64,000 nucleotides of DNA from Hyphomicrobiaceae bacterium (GTDB lineage: Bacteria > Pseudomonadota > Alphaproteobacteria > Rhizobiales > Hyphomicrobiaceae). Location: contig PKEY01000067.1 in assembly GCA_002919265.1 (NCBI GenBank), positions 27,699-91,698 of the forward strand. Reading direction: 5' to 3'. Shown piece after piece: positions 15,663-25,468 of this stretch (its first letter is position 1; each line of letters starts with the position of its first letter). Position numbers and translations under genes: made by a program. The notes under the pieces were generated by a model. That model did not search any database and had not been told where the DNA came from. It was given only the letters and a program-made list of their open reading frames with translations.

Positions 15663-16631
15663 TTAGTTCACCCAGCCCTTTTCCTTGTAGTACTTGAGCG
15701 CACCCGGGTGCAGCGGCACCGAGAGGCCATCCTTCACCATCTTGGCCGAGTCGAGATTGGCCAGAGCGGGATGCAAGCGTTTGAACTCGTCGAAGTTCTC
15801 GAACACTGCCTTGACGAGCTGATAGACGACATCCTCCGGCGTCTTCTCCGAGGTCACGAGCGTAGCGAGCACGCCGTAGGTCTCGATGGGATCCGGGTTA
15901 CCCTGATAAAGCCCGCCAGGGATGGTGACCTTTGCGTAGTAAGGCTTCTCGGAAACGAGCTTGTCGACTGCCGGGCCGGTGATGGGAACCAGCTTGGCGC
16001 CGCAGGTTGTGATGGGGTCCTGTATGTTGGCCGACGGGTGACCGACCGCATAGAAGAATCCGTCGATCTTGTTGTCGCACAATGCCGGGCCATGCTCGTC
16101 AGCTTTCAGCTCGGAAGCGAGCGAGAAATCGCTGATCTTCCAACCCAGGGCGTCAAGCAGCTCCTCCATGGAGGCACGCGTACCGGAGCCCGGATTGCCG
16201 ATATTGAAGCGCTTGCCCTTGAAGTCCTCAAAGGTTTTCACGTTAGCGTCGGGACGCGCCAACACCGTGAACGGCTCCGGATGCACTGAGAAGACGGCCC
16301 GCAGCTCCTTGAAGGCACCATCCTTCTGGAACGCGCCCAAGCCCTGTGCCGCGTTGTACTGAACGTCCGACTGCACCATGCCGAAGTCCAGGTCGCCCGT
16401 GCGGATGGCGTTCACGTTGTAGGCCGAACCGCCGGTGCTCTCCACCGAGCAGCGGATGCCATGATCCTTGCGATCCTTATTCAGCAGCCGGCAAATGGCG
16501 CCGCCCGCAGAATAGTACACGCCGGTCACGCCACCGGTGCCGATCGTGATGAACTTCTGCTGAGCCATAGCAGGAGCGGTCAGAAAACCGATCGCAGCTA
16601 TCGCTGTAGCGAATATACTGGCTCGTCTCAT
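15663..16631 (-). CDS. TAXI family TRAP transporter solute-binding protein
   Basis: A 322-residue periplasmic binding protein with a clear signal peptide ([24 protein letters not shown], cut after AMA). The mature N-terminus [26 protein letters not shown] is the diagnostic start of the TAXI (TRAP-associated extracytoplasmic immunogenic) family. The start is placed at 16631 because GGGGAG sits 8 bases before it; an ATG two codons upstream (16637) is too near that site. It captures the ligand for the fused permease encoded 99 bases downstream. The ligand is unknown; described TAXI proteins bind glutamate or other small acids. The neighbouring aminotransferase suggests an amino acid or amino-sulfonate. 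Confidence 0.95.
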   Translation of the reverse strand: MRRASIFATAIAAIGFLTAPAMAQQKFITIGTGGVTGVYYSAGGAICRLLNKDRKDHGIRCSVESTGGSAYNVNAIRTGDLDFGMVQSDVQYNAAQGLGAFQKDGAFKELRAVFSVHPEPFTVLARPDANVKTFEDFKGKRFNIGNPGSGTRASMEELLDALGWKISDFSLASELKADEHGPALCDNKIDGFFYAVGHPSANIQDPITTCGAKLVPITGPAVDKLVSEKPYYAKVTIPGGLYQGNPDPIETYGVLATLVTSEKTPEDVVYQLVKAVFENFDEFKRLHPALANLDSAKMVKDGLSVPLHPGALKYYKEKGWVN

Positions 16632-16663
16632 GCGCATGCTCCCCTGTTGAAGCGGGTTGAAGC

Positions 16664-18013
16664 TCAAGTCGATGGTAGCGACTGGAGTGCTGCGTCGACT
16701 GCATCACCGAAACGTTCGACGATGCGGTCGATATCCTCGCTCGTCACGATAAAAGGTGGCGCGAGCATGTTGTGATCGCCCAGTTTCCCGTCGATCGTGC
16801 CTGGCATCGCATAACACGCCAGCCCGCGGGCCATTGCTTCGCTCTTAACCCGCGCGTTGAGGGAAAGAGCCGGATCGAACGGCATTTTTGTGGAGCGATC
16901 CTTCACATACTCAATGGCCCAGAACAGGCCGCGCCCGCGGATGTCGCCAACGTGATGATGATTGGCGAACCGCTCTCTCAAGCGACGCTCCAGCCGCTCG
17001 CCCTGCTGGCGCACATTTTCAAGGAGGTTCTCTTTGATGATCGTTTCCTGAACTGCGAGCGCCGCGGCGCAGGCCACGGGATGGGCCATGTAAGTGTGCC
17101 CATGCTGGAAGTAGCCGCTGCCGTCGCGGAACGCGGCATAAATCTCCGACGAAAGCAGCACAGCACCAATCGGCTGGTAGCCACCACCCAGTCCCTTGGC
17201 AATGATCAGGAGATCCGGCGAAACCCCTTCTTGCTCGCAGGCATGGAGCGTGCCGGTGCGGCCCATGCCGCACATCACTTCGTCCAGGATCAAAAGGATG
17301 CCGTAGCGATTGCAGATGTCCCGTACACGCCGCAGGTATCCAGGCGGAGGCGTGGTACAGCCCTGCGTTGCCCCCCCAACCGTTTCGGCCACGAAGGCGA
17401 TAACAGTCTCGGGACCGAGCTCGCAGATTTTCTCTTCCAGCTCGTTCGCAAGCCGCTGTCCGTATTCCTCCAGTGTCTCGTTATCCCGTTTCTCCCGATA
17501 GGCGTAAGGTGGCGACACATGGTGGCTCTCGAAAAGCAACGGCGCGTACTGCTGCCGCCGCCACATGTTCCCGCCAACAGCGAGAGCGCCCAGCGTATTG
17601 CCGTGGTAGCTTTGCCGGCGCGCGATGAAATTCCGGCGCTGCGGCTCCCGGCGCTCGACGAAGTACTGCCGCGCCATCTTCAGTGCCGCCTCAACCGCCT
17701 CTGAGCCACCGGACACAAAGTAGGCGTGCGATAAACCTTTGGGTGCATGCTCGATCAGAATATTGGCCAGTCGCTCCGCTGCTTCGGTTGTGAAGAAGGA
17801 CGAGTGAGCGTAGGCAATCTTGTCGAGCTGGGCCTTGATGGCTTGGTTGACGGCCGGATGGCCATGACCCAGGCATGAAACGGCCGCGCCACCTGAAGCG
17901 TCGATGTAGGCCTTGCCGTCGCTATCGAAAATTTCGATCCCTTTGCCACCGACCGCGACGGGGAGAGTTCCGTGAATGCGCCGGTGCAGGATTCGACTTG
18001 TATATTCGCTCAT
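16664..18013 (-). CDS. Class III (PLP) aminotransferase
   Basis: A 449-residue fold-type I PLP enzyme of the omega/acetylornithine aminotransferase class. The PLP lysine is in [32 protein letters not shown] holds the Asp that contacts the pyridine nitrogen, and [18 protein letters not shown] is the phosphate-binding loop. Such enzymes move an amino group from an amine, beta-amino acid, taurine or diamine to pyruvate or 2-oxoglutarate. Its start overlaps the stop of the RpiR-family gene by 4 bases and it is followed 32 bases later by the TAXI gene, so regulator, enzyme and importer form one transcript. The likely job is the first catabolic step on the imported compound; the substrate cannot be named from sequence. 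Confidence 0.93.
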   Translation of the reverse strand: MSEYTSRILHRRIHGTLPVAVGGKGIEIFDSDGKAYIDASGGAAVSCLGHGHPAVNQAIKAQLDKIAYAHSSFFTTEAAERLANILIEHAPKGLSHAYFVSGGSEAVEAALKMARQYFVERREPQRRNFIARRQSYHGNTLGALAVGGNMWRRQQYAPLLFESHHVSPPYAYREKRDNETLEEYGQRLANELEEKICELGPETVIAFVAETVGGATQGCTTPPPGYLRRVRDICNRYGILLILDEVMCGMGRTGTLHACEQEGVSPDLLIIAKGLGGGYQPIGAVLLSSEIYAAFRDGSGYFQHGHTYMAHPVACAAALAVQETIIKENLLENVRQQGERLERRLRERFANHHHVGDIRGRGLFWAIEYVKDRSTKMPFDPALSLNARVKSEAMARGLACYAMPGTIDGKLGDHNMLAPPFIVTSEDIDRIVERFGDAVDAALQSLPST

Positions 18014-18903
18014 GTGTCGCGTCGCCTTGAATTTCCCTGATTCGTGTAACTGCCAAACCGAGACAGCAGCTTCTCCGCCTTCGTTATTGCTGCAACGGCA
18101 CGATCACCTCGTCGTGCGGCGACGAGTGCGGCTAAGCACTCCATGACGATGAATGCGGGACTCATCGTTTGGAGGAATGATGGTGTATCTGTCGGAACAA
18201 TGATCGCCACCGTGGCGGCCCTGGCGATTGGCGCCGTACGGCTGTCCGTGATGGCAATGACCTGTCCTCCGCGCTCGGCGGCGTAAGCAACGGCCTCTGC
18301 GGTTTGGCGCGTATAAGGCGAAATGCTCAAGCCCACCAGAGCGTCACGCGGAGACAAATCGCGCAGGGCATCGAGGCCGATCGAACCCGCCTGATCGAGC
18401 AAGTGGGTTTTCTCACCGATCAGCGAGAGTAGGTAAGCGCCCAAATAGACGGGGGCGAAACCCGAGCGGGCGCCCACGCAGAAAACACGCTCACTATGCT
18501 CGATGATGTCCGCCGCGCGCGCTAGGGCCGACAACGTCTCCGGCTCGCAAAGTGTCCGCAAATGGCCGGAGAGGACGGCCAGCATGTCGACTATGAGGGC
18601 GCTGTCGCCGTCGAGGTCGCGCCGCGCCCGCAACCCCTCCGCGCGTTCGTGAAACGGCATCTCGCGGGAGCGAGCCGCGCGCGTAAACAATTCCCGAAGG
18701 TCACCAAATCCGCTGTAGCCGAGCCGCTGGGCGAGCCGCGTCATGGTGGCAGGCGTCACCTCCGCGCGGCGGGCTGCCTCCCGCATGGACAGAAACGCGA
18801 CATCGTCCCGGTGATCGAGCAGCCATCGCGCGGCGACCTGCAGTTGCGGCGGAAGCCGATCGAATGCTGACAGAAGCTCTTCCTCAACAGCACGAACATT
18901 CAT
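18010..18903 (-). CDS. MurR/RpiR family transcriptional regulator (HTH-SIS)
   Basis: A 297-residue regulator with an N-terminal HTH_6 domain (about residues 1-80; AARRAEVTPATMTRLAQRLGYSGFGDLRELF) and a C-terminal SIS domain (about 125-265) of the type that binds phosphosugars. The SIS core is visible in FCVGARSGFAPVYLGAYLLS and VGLSISPYTRQTAEAVAYAAERGGQVIAITDS. RpiR proteins repress or activate sugar and amino-compound catabolism genes according to a bound metabolite. It is the first gene of the aminotransferase/TAXI-TRAP operon (ATGA overlap with the aminotransferase) and so is probably its own regulator. The divergent TIM-barrel gene, 170 bases away, may share its promoter region. Confidence 0.93.
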   Translation of the reverse strand: MNVRAVEEELLSAFDRLPPQLQVAARWLLDHRDDVAFLSMREAARRAEVTPATMTRLAQRLGYSGFGDLRELFTRAARSREMPFHERAEGLRARRDLDGDSALIVDMLAVLSGHLRTLCEPETLSALARAADIIEHSERVFCVGARSGFAPVYLGAYLLSLIGEKTHLLDQAGSIGLDALRDLSPRDALVGLSISPYTRQTAEAVAYAAERGGQVIAITDSRTAPIARAATVAIIVPTDTPSFLQTMSPAFIVMECLAALVAARRGDRAVAAITKAEKLLSRFGSYTNQGNSRRRDT

Positions 18904-19073
18904 GGGAAGAATAGATCACGGGGCGCGGCTCCCTGCAACACTCGTTTCAGTTGAGAGGAGAAAGAGTCAAAGTGTTTCATGGACCGGCGCGGAGCAGGGA
19001 GCGACGATTAGGCTCCCTTCGCGCATTGTTCTGCGGTATCTCTAGTTGCCCCCGCTCGAAGATGCAGGCGTCC

Positions 19074-19763
19074 ATGGACTTCATTTTCATGCTGACGCAC
19101 CAGGATCGGACCGTCGAGGATCCGCTCAGAATTCTCGACGAAGTCGCTTCGCTTGGTCTGCGCCATATCGGCTTCAAGGACGTGGGCGCGTCGCCCCGGC
19201 TCCTCGCCCAACTCACCGAGCGCATTCGGGAAGCCGGGGCGATCTCTTACATGGAGGTTGTATCAACCGATCCGACGGGAAGCCTGCACTCCGCTGAAAT
19301 TGCCCGTGATCTCGGCGTGGATCGCCTGCTCGGTGGCACGCAGGTGGATGAGGTTCTCTCCGTTCTTTGGGGGAGCCAGACGAGCTATTTCCCGTTTGCC
19401 GGAAGACCAGTTGGCCACCCCACCCGCCTTGAGGGCGACCAAACGGAGATCGAAAGTCAGTGTCAGACCCTTATCGACAAAGGCTGCGCAGGGGCTGATC
19501 TGCTGGCGTTTCGATCCATCCAATCCAACCCGCTCGAACTCATCGCGGCGGCGCGCCGCGGACTCGGCAGTCGCGGCTATCTCATCGTCGCGGGCTCGAT
19601 TAACACGCCGGAGCAGATCCGTACGCTCCGTAAACTGGGAGTCGATGCGTTCACCATCGGCTCCGCTGTCTTCGATTACGTGTTCGCTCCCGGCGCTCGC
19701 TCTGTACGCGATCAGCTTGAAGGTATTCTGCGGGAATGCACCGCTTTGATCGACAGCTCTTGA
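19074..19763 (+). CDS. Predicted TIM-barrel protein of unknown function
   Basis: About 229 residues with no signal peptide. The alternation of strands and helices and the end of the chain (GYLIVAGSINTPEQIRTLRKLGVDAFTIGSAVF) look like the last two strands of a phosphate-binding (beta/alpha)8 barrel of the ribulose-phosphate-binding type, where GSI and IGSA loops hold a phosphate. I do not recognise a characterised family. An ATG four codons upstream (19062) is an alternative start; neither has a strong ribosome site. The gene heads an apparent operon with a HAD-IIB phosphatase and glycerol-3-phosphate dehydrogenase, which suggests handling of a phosphorylated C3 or sugar-glycerol compound. It is divergent from the RpiR regulator. 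An aldolase or epimerase activity is possible but unproven. Confidence 0.75.
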   Translation: MDFIFMLTHQDRTVEDPLRILDEVASLGLRHIGFKDVGASPRLLAQLTERIREAGAISYMEVVSTDPTGSLHSAEIARDLGVDRLLGGTQVDEVLSVLWGSQTSYFPFAGRPVGHPTRLEGDQTEIESQCQTLIDKGCAGADLLAFRSIQSNPLELIAAARRGLGSRGYLIVAGSINTPEQIRTLRKLGVDAFTIGSAVFDYVFAPGARSVRDQLEGILRECTALIDSS

Positions 19764-19903
19764 CGAGCTATCGGTGAACCGCCTTCAAAGGCCGCCGAGG
19801 AAAATGACCAATCGGCCCGGCGCTGGCTTGATCCCGAACTGTCGGAAGACCTACGCAGCAGCCTGCAAGCCGAGCCGGACGATATTGAGGAGCCCTCTCC
19901 CAG

Positions 19904-20698
19904 ATGCGCCCCGTGGCCGAGTTTCCAGAAGAAGCGCGACGTCAAATTCGCGCCGTCCTGACAGACATTGACGACACGTTGACCGAGGGTGGTCGCCTAC
20001 CTCCGACGTCGTACAGCGCCATGGCGCGTCTCAAGGAAGCGGGCTTGGCCGTTGTACCGGTCACAGGTCGGCCGGCTGGCTGGTGCGATCTCATCGCCCG
20101 TCAATGGCCGGTGGACGGCGTGGTCGGAGAGAACGGTGCCTTCTACTTTCGTTACGATGACGCGCGACGCATCATGATAAGACGCTATGCGAAGACGCCC
20201 GAAGAGCGCGAGCGGGACCGGCGCGCCCTTGAAGCCATTCGCGAAGCCGTTCTTGCGGAAGTGCCTGGCGCCGCTGTCGCGGCTGACCAACATTACAGGG
20301 AAGCCGATCTCGCCATAGACTTTTGCGAGGACGTGCCGCCGCTGCCGAAAGACGCCGTTGCGCGCATCGTCTCGATCTTCGAACGCTTCGGCGCAACAGC
20401 TAAGGTCTCGTCCATTCACGTCAATGGCTGGTTCGGAACCTACGACAAGCTCACGACGAGCCTGCGGTTTCTGAAAGAGGAACTCGACATCGATGCGCGG
20501 GCCTGCCCCGAAACGGTTGTTTTCGTGGGCGATAGCCCCAACGATTCTCCCATGTTTGGATTCTTTCCCAATTCGGTCGGCGTGGCCAACGTCATGAATT
20601 TCAAGGACGCTTTGCCCGCAGCGCCTGCGTGGGTAACGTCCGCACCCTCTGCTGCCGGCTTCGCCGAACTCGCGGATCTGTTGTTGGAGGTGCGCTGA
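19904..20698 (+). CDS. HAD superfamily hydrolase, type IIB (Cof / phosphoglycosyl-phosphatase-like)
   Basis: A 264-residue phosphatase. Motif I is LTDIDDTLTEGG (nucleophile and acid/base Asp), motif II the Thr in VVPVTGRPAGW, motif III a Lys in the cap-core junction (KLTTSLRFLKEEL region) and motif IV VFVGDSPNDSPMF. The C2B cap between motifs II and III is typical of mannosyl-3-phosphoglycerate, sucrose-6-phosphate and trehalose-6-phosphate phosphatases and Cof-type sugar phosphatases. It starts 140 bases after the TIM-barrel gene (GAGGAG 12 bases before the ATG) and its stop overlaps the start of glpD (TGATG), so coupling with glycerol-3-phosphate metabolism is strong. The substrate may be a glycosyl-phosphate or a phosphorylated polyol. 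Confidence 0.9.
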   Translation: MRPVAEFPEEARRQIRAVLTDIDDTLTEGGRLPPTSYSAMARLKEAGLAVVPVTGRPAGWCDLIARQWPVDGVVGENGAFYFRYDDARRIMIRRYAKTPEERERDRRALEAIREAVLAEVPGAAVAADQHYREADLAIDFCEDVPPLPKDAVARIVSIFERFGATAKVSSIHVNGWFGTYDKLTTSLRFLKEELDIDARACPETVVFVGDSPNDSPMFGFFPNSVGVANVMNFKDALPAAPAWVTSAPSAAGFAELADLLLEVR

Positions 20699-22251
20699 TG
20701 CTGCGAGAGGCTGGCCCTTCAAGAGAGCCATTCGATCTCGCCATTATCGGCGGTGGCGTGAACGGTTGCGGGATTGCGCGGGATGCCGTCGGCCGCGGAC
20801 TTCGCGTCGCATTGTTCGAGAAAAACGACCTGGCGAGTGGCACGTCCAGCGCCTCGACCAAGCTGATTCACGGCGGCTTACGCTATCTCGAATACTACGA
20901 ATTCCGGTTGGTACGCGAGGCGCTGATCGAGCGCGAGGTGCTCTGGGCCTTGGCGCCGCACATCATCAAGCCGATGCGTTTCATCCTGCCGCATCATCCG
21001 GCTATGCGGCCCGCCTGGATCCTGCGCCTTGGGCTTTTCCTCTATGACCATCTCGGTGGGCGGAAGGCGCTTCCTCCAACCCGTTCTCTCGCGCTTGCTG
21101 ATGATCCCGCCGGCGCTCCTCTGAAGCCGGAGCTGCGAGGCCGCGCGTTCGAGTACTCCGACTGCTGGGTGGACGACGCGAGGCTGGTTGTTTTGAATGC
21201 GCGCGATGCGGCAGATCGTGGAGCGGTTATCCGTACACGGCACAAAGTCGAGCGGACCGAACGTCGAGCGGATCTCTGGGTTCTCCACGTAACGGACCTT
21301 CGCGATGGCACATCCGAGACGATTGAGGCGCGTGCGCTCGTCAACGCAAGCGGCCCGTGGGTTGATTTCGTCGATAAGACATTACGACCTGAAAAAAGCC
21401 GTCCTCGCACGCGACTTGTCCGTGGAGCCCACATCGTCGTTCCTCGGCTGTTCGAGCATGACCGCGCCTACATTCTCCAAAATGCAGATAAACGCATCGT
21501 TTTTGCCATTCCATACGAAGGTCGGTTCACGCTGATCGGCACCACCGATTTCGACCATCGGGAGTCGCTGGACGAAGTCAAAGCTTCGCCGGAAGAAATT
21601 TCATATCTCTGCGAAGCTATTTCCGGCTATTTCAGCAAGGCGATATGGCCGAGCGACGTGGTTTGGAGTTTCGCCGGCGTGCGCTCACTGCTGGATGATG
21701 GTGTTGATGCAGCGCAAGCTACAACACGCGATTACAAGCTGGAGATTGATGCGGACGGCGGCGCCCCCCTCCTTTCCGTCCTCGGCGGAAAGATCACAAC
21801 TTATCGCCGCCTCGCGGAAGAAGCCCTCAATCTCCTCGCACCTCATTTCCCGGGCGTGAATAAGCAAGGATGGACGCATACAGCTCCCCTGCCGGGCGGT
21901 GACTTTCCGATGCAGGGCTTTTCTCAGCTGGTTGAAAAACTGGTGGCTCAGTATCCCGGTTTCGAGAAGCTTTACCTCGAACGGATAGCCCGCGCCTACG
22001 GCACCCGTGCCTCCCGAATACTCGGAAGCGCGCGTACGCCTGACGATCTCGGCGAGCAATTCGGCGGCGGTCTGAGCGAGGCCGAGGTGCGGTACCTGAT
22101 GCAAGAGGAATGGGCCGAAACAGCCGCTGATGTCGTCTGGCGGCGTTCCAAGCTGGGGCTCGCCATGACGCCCGAACAGATCATGCGCCTCGACGAATGG
22201 ATGGCCCAGCAAAAATCAGAGGCCGCCTCAGCCGGAACCGGAGCTGCCTGA
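20698..22251 (+). CDS. glpD: Aerobic glycerol-3-phosphate dehydrogenase
   Basis: A 517-residue FAD enzyme that oxidises sn-glycerol-3-phosphate to dihydroxyacetone phosphate and passes electrons to quinone at the inner membrane. The N-terminus has the FAD-binding [19 protein letters not shown] and the DAO-family segment [19 protein letters not shown], with the GlpD-type C-terminal domain after [13 protein letters not shown]. The ATG at 20698 overlaps the stop of the HAD phosphatase gene, so translation is probably coupled. The last 24 bases overlap the 3' end of the convergent aconitase gene. The length is normal. It works with the preceding phosphatase and TIM-barrel protein in an uncharacterised phosphoglycerol route; no glpK or glpF is seen here. 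Confidence 0.95.
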   Translation: MLREAGPSREPFDLAIIGGGVNGCGIARDAVGRGLRVALFEKNDLASGTSSASTKLIHGGLRYLEYYEFRLVREALIEREVLWALAPHIIKPMRFILPHHPAMRPAWILRLGLFLYDHLGGRKALPPTRSLALADDPAGAPLKPELRGRAFEYSDCWVDDARLVVLNARDAADRGAVIRTRHKVERTERRADLWVLHVTDLRDGTSETIEARALVNASGPWVDFVDKTLRPEKSRPRTRLVRGAHIVVPRLFEHDRAYILQNADKRIVFAIPYEGRFTLIGTTDFDHRESLDEVKASPEEISYLCEAISGYFSKAIWPSDVVWSFAGVRSLLDDGVDAAQATTRDYKLEIDADGGAPLLSVLGGKITTYRRLAEEALNLLAPHFPGVNKQGWTHTAPLPGGDFPMQGFSQLVEKLVAQYPGFEKLYLERIARAYGTRASRILGSARTPDDLGEQFGGGLSEAEVRYLMQEEWAETAADVVWRRSKLGLAMTPEQIMRLDEWMAQQKSEAASAGTGAA

Positions 22252-25197
22252 ACCGGTACCGGGTACCGCACGCTCGGTTAGGTGAGACGGCGCATCGCTG
22301 GCCGGGAACGACTCGATGGAACCCTCCTCCACCGGATCTCCCGTGCTCGCCGGCGCCACAACTTCCGGAATTGGCACTGGCCCCTTCTTGGCAGTCGGCG
22401 CCGTGTCGGCACTTCCAAGGAGTTGCCGCAGCACGTACTGGAGTATTCCGCCGTGCCGGTAATAGAGCACCTCCTGAGGCGTATCGATCCGCGCAATGAC
22501 TTCGAATGATGTTTCCGTGCCGTCATCCCTCCGGGCGCGGACCAAAAGATTGCGCGATTTCGCGAACCCGCTCGCGATTCCCTCTGAGATTCCCTCAATG
22601 GAGAACGTTTCTTTACCCGAAAGTCCGAGGCTCTCGACGGACTGGCCGGGCAGGAACTGAAGCGGAAGAATGCCCATTCCGACGAGATTGGAACGGTGAA
22701 TCCGCTCGAAACTCTCGGCAATAACCGCCCTCACCCCCTGCAAATATGGCCCCTTGGCCGCCCAATCGCGGCTTGAGCCTGAGCCGTATTCTTTACCCGC
22801 CAGAATGATGAGCGGGATTCCTTCGGTGATGTATCGCTGCGAGGCTTCGTAGATGGTCATCACTTCGCCGGTCGGCAGATAGGTCGTGAAACCACCCTCC
22901 GTTCCCGGAGCCAGGCGATTGCGAATACGGACGTTCGCGAAAGTGCCGCGAACCATCACCTCGTGATTACCGCGACGGGCGCCATAGGAATTGAAATCTT
23001 TCGGCGCGACACCCTGAGCGATGAGATATTTCCCAGCAGGCGAGTCCGCGCGGATTGCTCCAGCAGGCGAAATATGATCCGTCGTCACACTATCGCCCAG
23101 CAAGGCGAGCACGCGCGCCTCATGAATATCCGGCACGCTCGACGGCGCCTCGCGGGACATGTTCGTAAAGAACGGCGGATGTTGGATATACGTCGAATTC
23201 GGATCCCACGCGTAAAGATCGCCCGACGGCGCTTCAAGGGAACGCCAATGTTCATCGCCGTCGAAGATCCGCGCGTAATTCTGGCGGTACATCTCCGACG
23301 TGATGGCATTCTTTATGGTTTCCCGAATTTCTGCTTGGCTCGGCCACAAATCGCGCAGGAAAACAGGTTGCCCATTGGGATCGTACCCAAGCGGCTCCGT
23401 TTCCATATCAATGTCGATGCGGCCAGCAATCGCAAACGCCACCACCAACGGCGGCGACATTAGATAGTTGGCGCGGACCTCCGAGTGAATGCGCCCCTCG
23501 AAGTTCCGGTTGCCGGAGAGCACCGATGCGACGACCAGGCCTTTCTGAGCGATGGCTTCTGAAACCTCTGGCAGCAACGGCCCTGAGTTTCCAATGCAGG
23601 TCGTGCAGCCATAACCGACAAGATTGAAACCAAGAGCTTCAAGATATCGCGTAAGCCCAGCCTTATCATAGTATTCCGTGACGACGCGCGACCCCGGCGC
23701 CAGCGATGTCTTCACCCACGGCTGACGCCGCAGGCCACGCTCCACCGCCTTCTTCGCAAGCAGACCAGCCGCGATCATCACGGAGGGGTTGGAGGTGTTG
23801 GTGCAGCTGGTTATGGCCGCGATAACTACCGATCCGTGGCGGAGTTCTCTCGCGATGTCTCCATCTGGCTGAGGAAGAACCTGGCCTACATCCTTGGCAG
23901 GTGTTTCTCCCCACACGCCGATTTTACTGCCATCAGAAGATTTTGCCGATGCTCCCTTCTGGGTCGGCTGCGGAGCCGGCGGCAGCAAGGACGGCAATGC
24001 AGCCTCGAACGCCTCCTTCGCCTTGCGCAGTGGAATGCGATCCTGCGGACGCCCAGGCCCCGCAATACTCGGCTCCACGGTCGAGAGGTCGAGCTCCAAT
24101 GTGTCCGTAAACACTGGCTCGGGCGCGTTGGCATCGTGGAAGAGGCCTTGCGCCTTCATGTAGGCCTCGACCAGCGCGACCTGCTCTTCCGAACGCCCAG
24201 TGAACCGCAAATAGTCCAAGGTCAGCGCATCGACCGGGAAGATGGAGCACGTCGATCCGTACTCCGGCGACATGTTGCCGATCGTCGCGCGATCGGTCAC
24301 CGGCACCTTGCTCACACCCGGACCAAAAAACTCGACGAACTTGCCGACGACGCCCTTTTTCCGGAGCATCTGAGTGACTGTCAGAACAAGGTCCGTCGCC
24401 GTCGCGCCTTCGCGGAGTTCGCCGTAGAGGCGGAATCCGATTACGTCGGGGATCAGCATGGAAATCGGTTGGCCAAGCATGGCCGCTTCGGCCTCAATGC
24501 CGCCGACACCCCAACCAAGCACGCCGAGCCCGTTGACCATCGGCGTATGGGAGTCCGTGCCTACAAGTGTATCCGGGTAGGCGAGAGGCTTCTCGACGCC
24601 CTTCGGCACATCTTCCTCGCGAGCGCCGAACACCACCCGGGCCAGGTATTCCATGTTGACCTGATGGCAGATGCCGCCATTTGGTGGGCTGACGCGGAAG
24701 TTTTTGAACGCCTGCTGGCCCCACTTGAGAAACGCGTAGCGCTCGCCGTTACGCGCGTAGTCAAGCTCGGTATTGATGCGCATGGCATCCGGCCGGCCGA
24801 ACACGTCTGCCTGCACGGAATGGTCGATCACAAGCTCAAGCGGCTGCTGCGGATTGATCTTGGCAGGGTCACCGCCCAGACGAGCCATCGCATCCCGCAT
24901 GGCGGCGAGATCGACAATCGCCGGAACGCCCGTGAAATCCTGCATCAGCACGCGTGCCGGTGTAAACGCGATCTCCCGTTGCCCGCTCGCTTGCGGCTTC
25001 CAACTGGCCAGTGCCTCGATGTCCGCGCGGGAAACGGTTGTGCCGTTCTCATTCCTGAGAAGGTTTTCGATGAGGATGCGCAGTGAGTAGGGAAGCCTGC
25101 TGACGTCGAAGCCGTGTTCGCGCAGCTTGGCCAAGCTGTAGTAAGTGTACGTCTTGTCGCCTACGCGAAGTTCGGTCCGCGTGCCGAAGCTATCCAT
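22228..25197 (-). CDS. acnA: Aconitate hydratase A with extra linker and C-terminal tail
   Basis: Interconverts citrate and isocitrate in the TCA cycle through a [4Fe-4S] cluster. Cluster ligands are C465 ([12 protein letters not shown]) and C531/C534 ([11 protein letters not shown]); substrate-binding segments include [13 protein letters not shown] and [14 protein letters not shown]. At 989 residues it is about 90 longer than usual bacterial AcnA. The excess is a Pro/Lys/Gly-rich linker at about 405-450, before the ITSC motif, and a disordered tail over the last 60 residues that contains [14 protein letters not shown] and ends in Gly/Ser repeats. The start at 25197 has GGGAG in front and gives the standard MDSFGTR-like N-terminus; the longer open frame is not supported. 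It is monocistronic and converges on glpD. Confidence 0.97.
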   Translation of the reverse strand: MDSFGTRTELRVGDKTYTYYSLAKLREHGFDVSRLPYSLRILIENLLRNENGTTVSRADIEALASWKPQASGQREIAFTPARVLMQDFTGVPAIVDLAAMRDAMARLGGDPAKINPQQPLELVIDHSVQADVFGRPDAMRINTELDYARNGERYAFLKWGQQAFKNFRVSPPNGGICHQVNMEYLARVVFGAREEDVPKGVEKPLAYPDTLVGTDSHTPMVNGLGVLGWGVGGIEAEAAMLGQPISMLIPDVIGFRLYGELREGATATDLVLTVTQMLRKKGVVGKFVEFFGPGVSKVPVTDRATIGNMSPEYGSTCSIFPVDALTLDYLRFTGRSEEQVALVEAYMKAQGLFHDANAPEPVFTDTLELDLSTVEPSIAGPGRPQDRIPLRKAKEAFEAALPSLLPPAPQPTQKGASAKSSDGSKIGVWGETPAKDVGQVLPQPDGDIARELRHGSVVIAAITSCTNTSNPSVMIAAGLLAKKAVERGLRRQPWVKTSLAPGSRVVTEYYDKAGLTRYLEALGFNLVGYGCTTCIGNSGPLLPEVSEAIAQKGLVVASVLSGNRNFEGRIHSEVRANYLMSPPLVVAFAIAGRIDIDMETEPLGYDPNGQPVFLRDLWPSQAEIRETIKNAITSEMYRQNYARIFDGDEHWRSLEAPSGDLYAWDPNSTYIQHPPFFTNMSREAPSSVPDIHEARVLALLGDSVTTDHISPAGAIRADSPAGKYLIAQGVAPKDFNSYGARRGNHEVMVRGTFANVRIRNRLAPGTEGGFTTYLPTGEVMTIYEASQRYITEGIPLIILAGKEYGSGSSRDWAAKGPYLQGVRAVIAESFERIHRSNLVGMGILPLQFLPGQSVESLGLSGKETFSIEGISEGIASGFAKSRNLLVRARRDDGTETSFEVIARIDTPQEVLYYRHGGILQYVLRQLLGSADTAPTAKKGPVPIPEVVAPASTGDPVEEGSIESFPASDAPSHLTERAVPGTGSGSSGSG

Positions 25198-25427
25198 GGG
25201 TTTACTCCCAAACGGCGGCGCTGACGGAGCAGCTCGAATTGTTCCGCCAGCTGCGGAAACGATCGCCCCATCCATTGATGGATGCGGCTGAAGAGGACGC
25301 AGGAGGTAAGCCTCTGCATCCTCGAATAAAAGGCATGTCCATGGGTCGGGCGTCCTTGAGCCACCTCAAGATTGGCCTGCAGGATGAACATGCCGTGTGC
25401 CGAAGGAGTTCCAATCGGACGCCCGCA

Positions 25428-25468
25428 AGGGCTCGCTGCCAGCTACGCAGTGGCGAGCAGCAAGCCCT
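25428..25468 (-). terminator. Hairpin at the 3' end of the EamA transporter gene
   Basis: Interrupted inverted repeat: AGGGCTCG (25428-25435) with CGAGC (25454-25458) and AGCCCT (25463-25468), closed by CCA/TGG around a 9-base loop. It overlaps the stop codon of the transporter read leftwards, which suits a terminator. There is no T-run. The rest of the gap 25198-25427 holds the aconitase promoter region, with no other recognisable element. Confidence 0.4.

Noticed and set aside
15348..16289. 313-codon open frame on the plus strand opposite the TAXI binding protein and TRAP permease
   Set aside because: It lies on the antisense strand of two clear genes, has no ribosome site and no recognisable domain; long antisense frames are common at this G+C content.
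16772..17704. 310-codon plus-strand frame opposite the aminotransferase
   Set aside because: Shadow of the class III aminotransferase, whose PLP motifs are intact on the minus strand.
23836..25086. 416-codon plus-strand frame opposite aconitase
   Set aside because: Antisense to AcnA cluster and substrate motifs; its Arg/His-rich composition is typical of a shadow frame.
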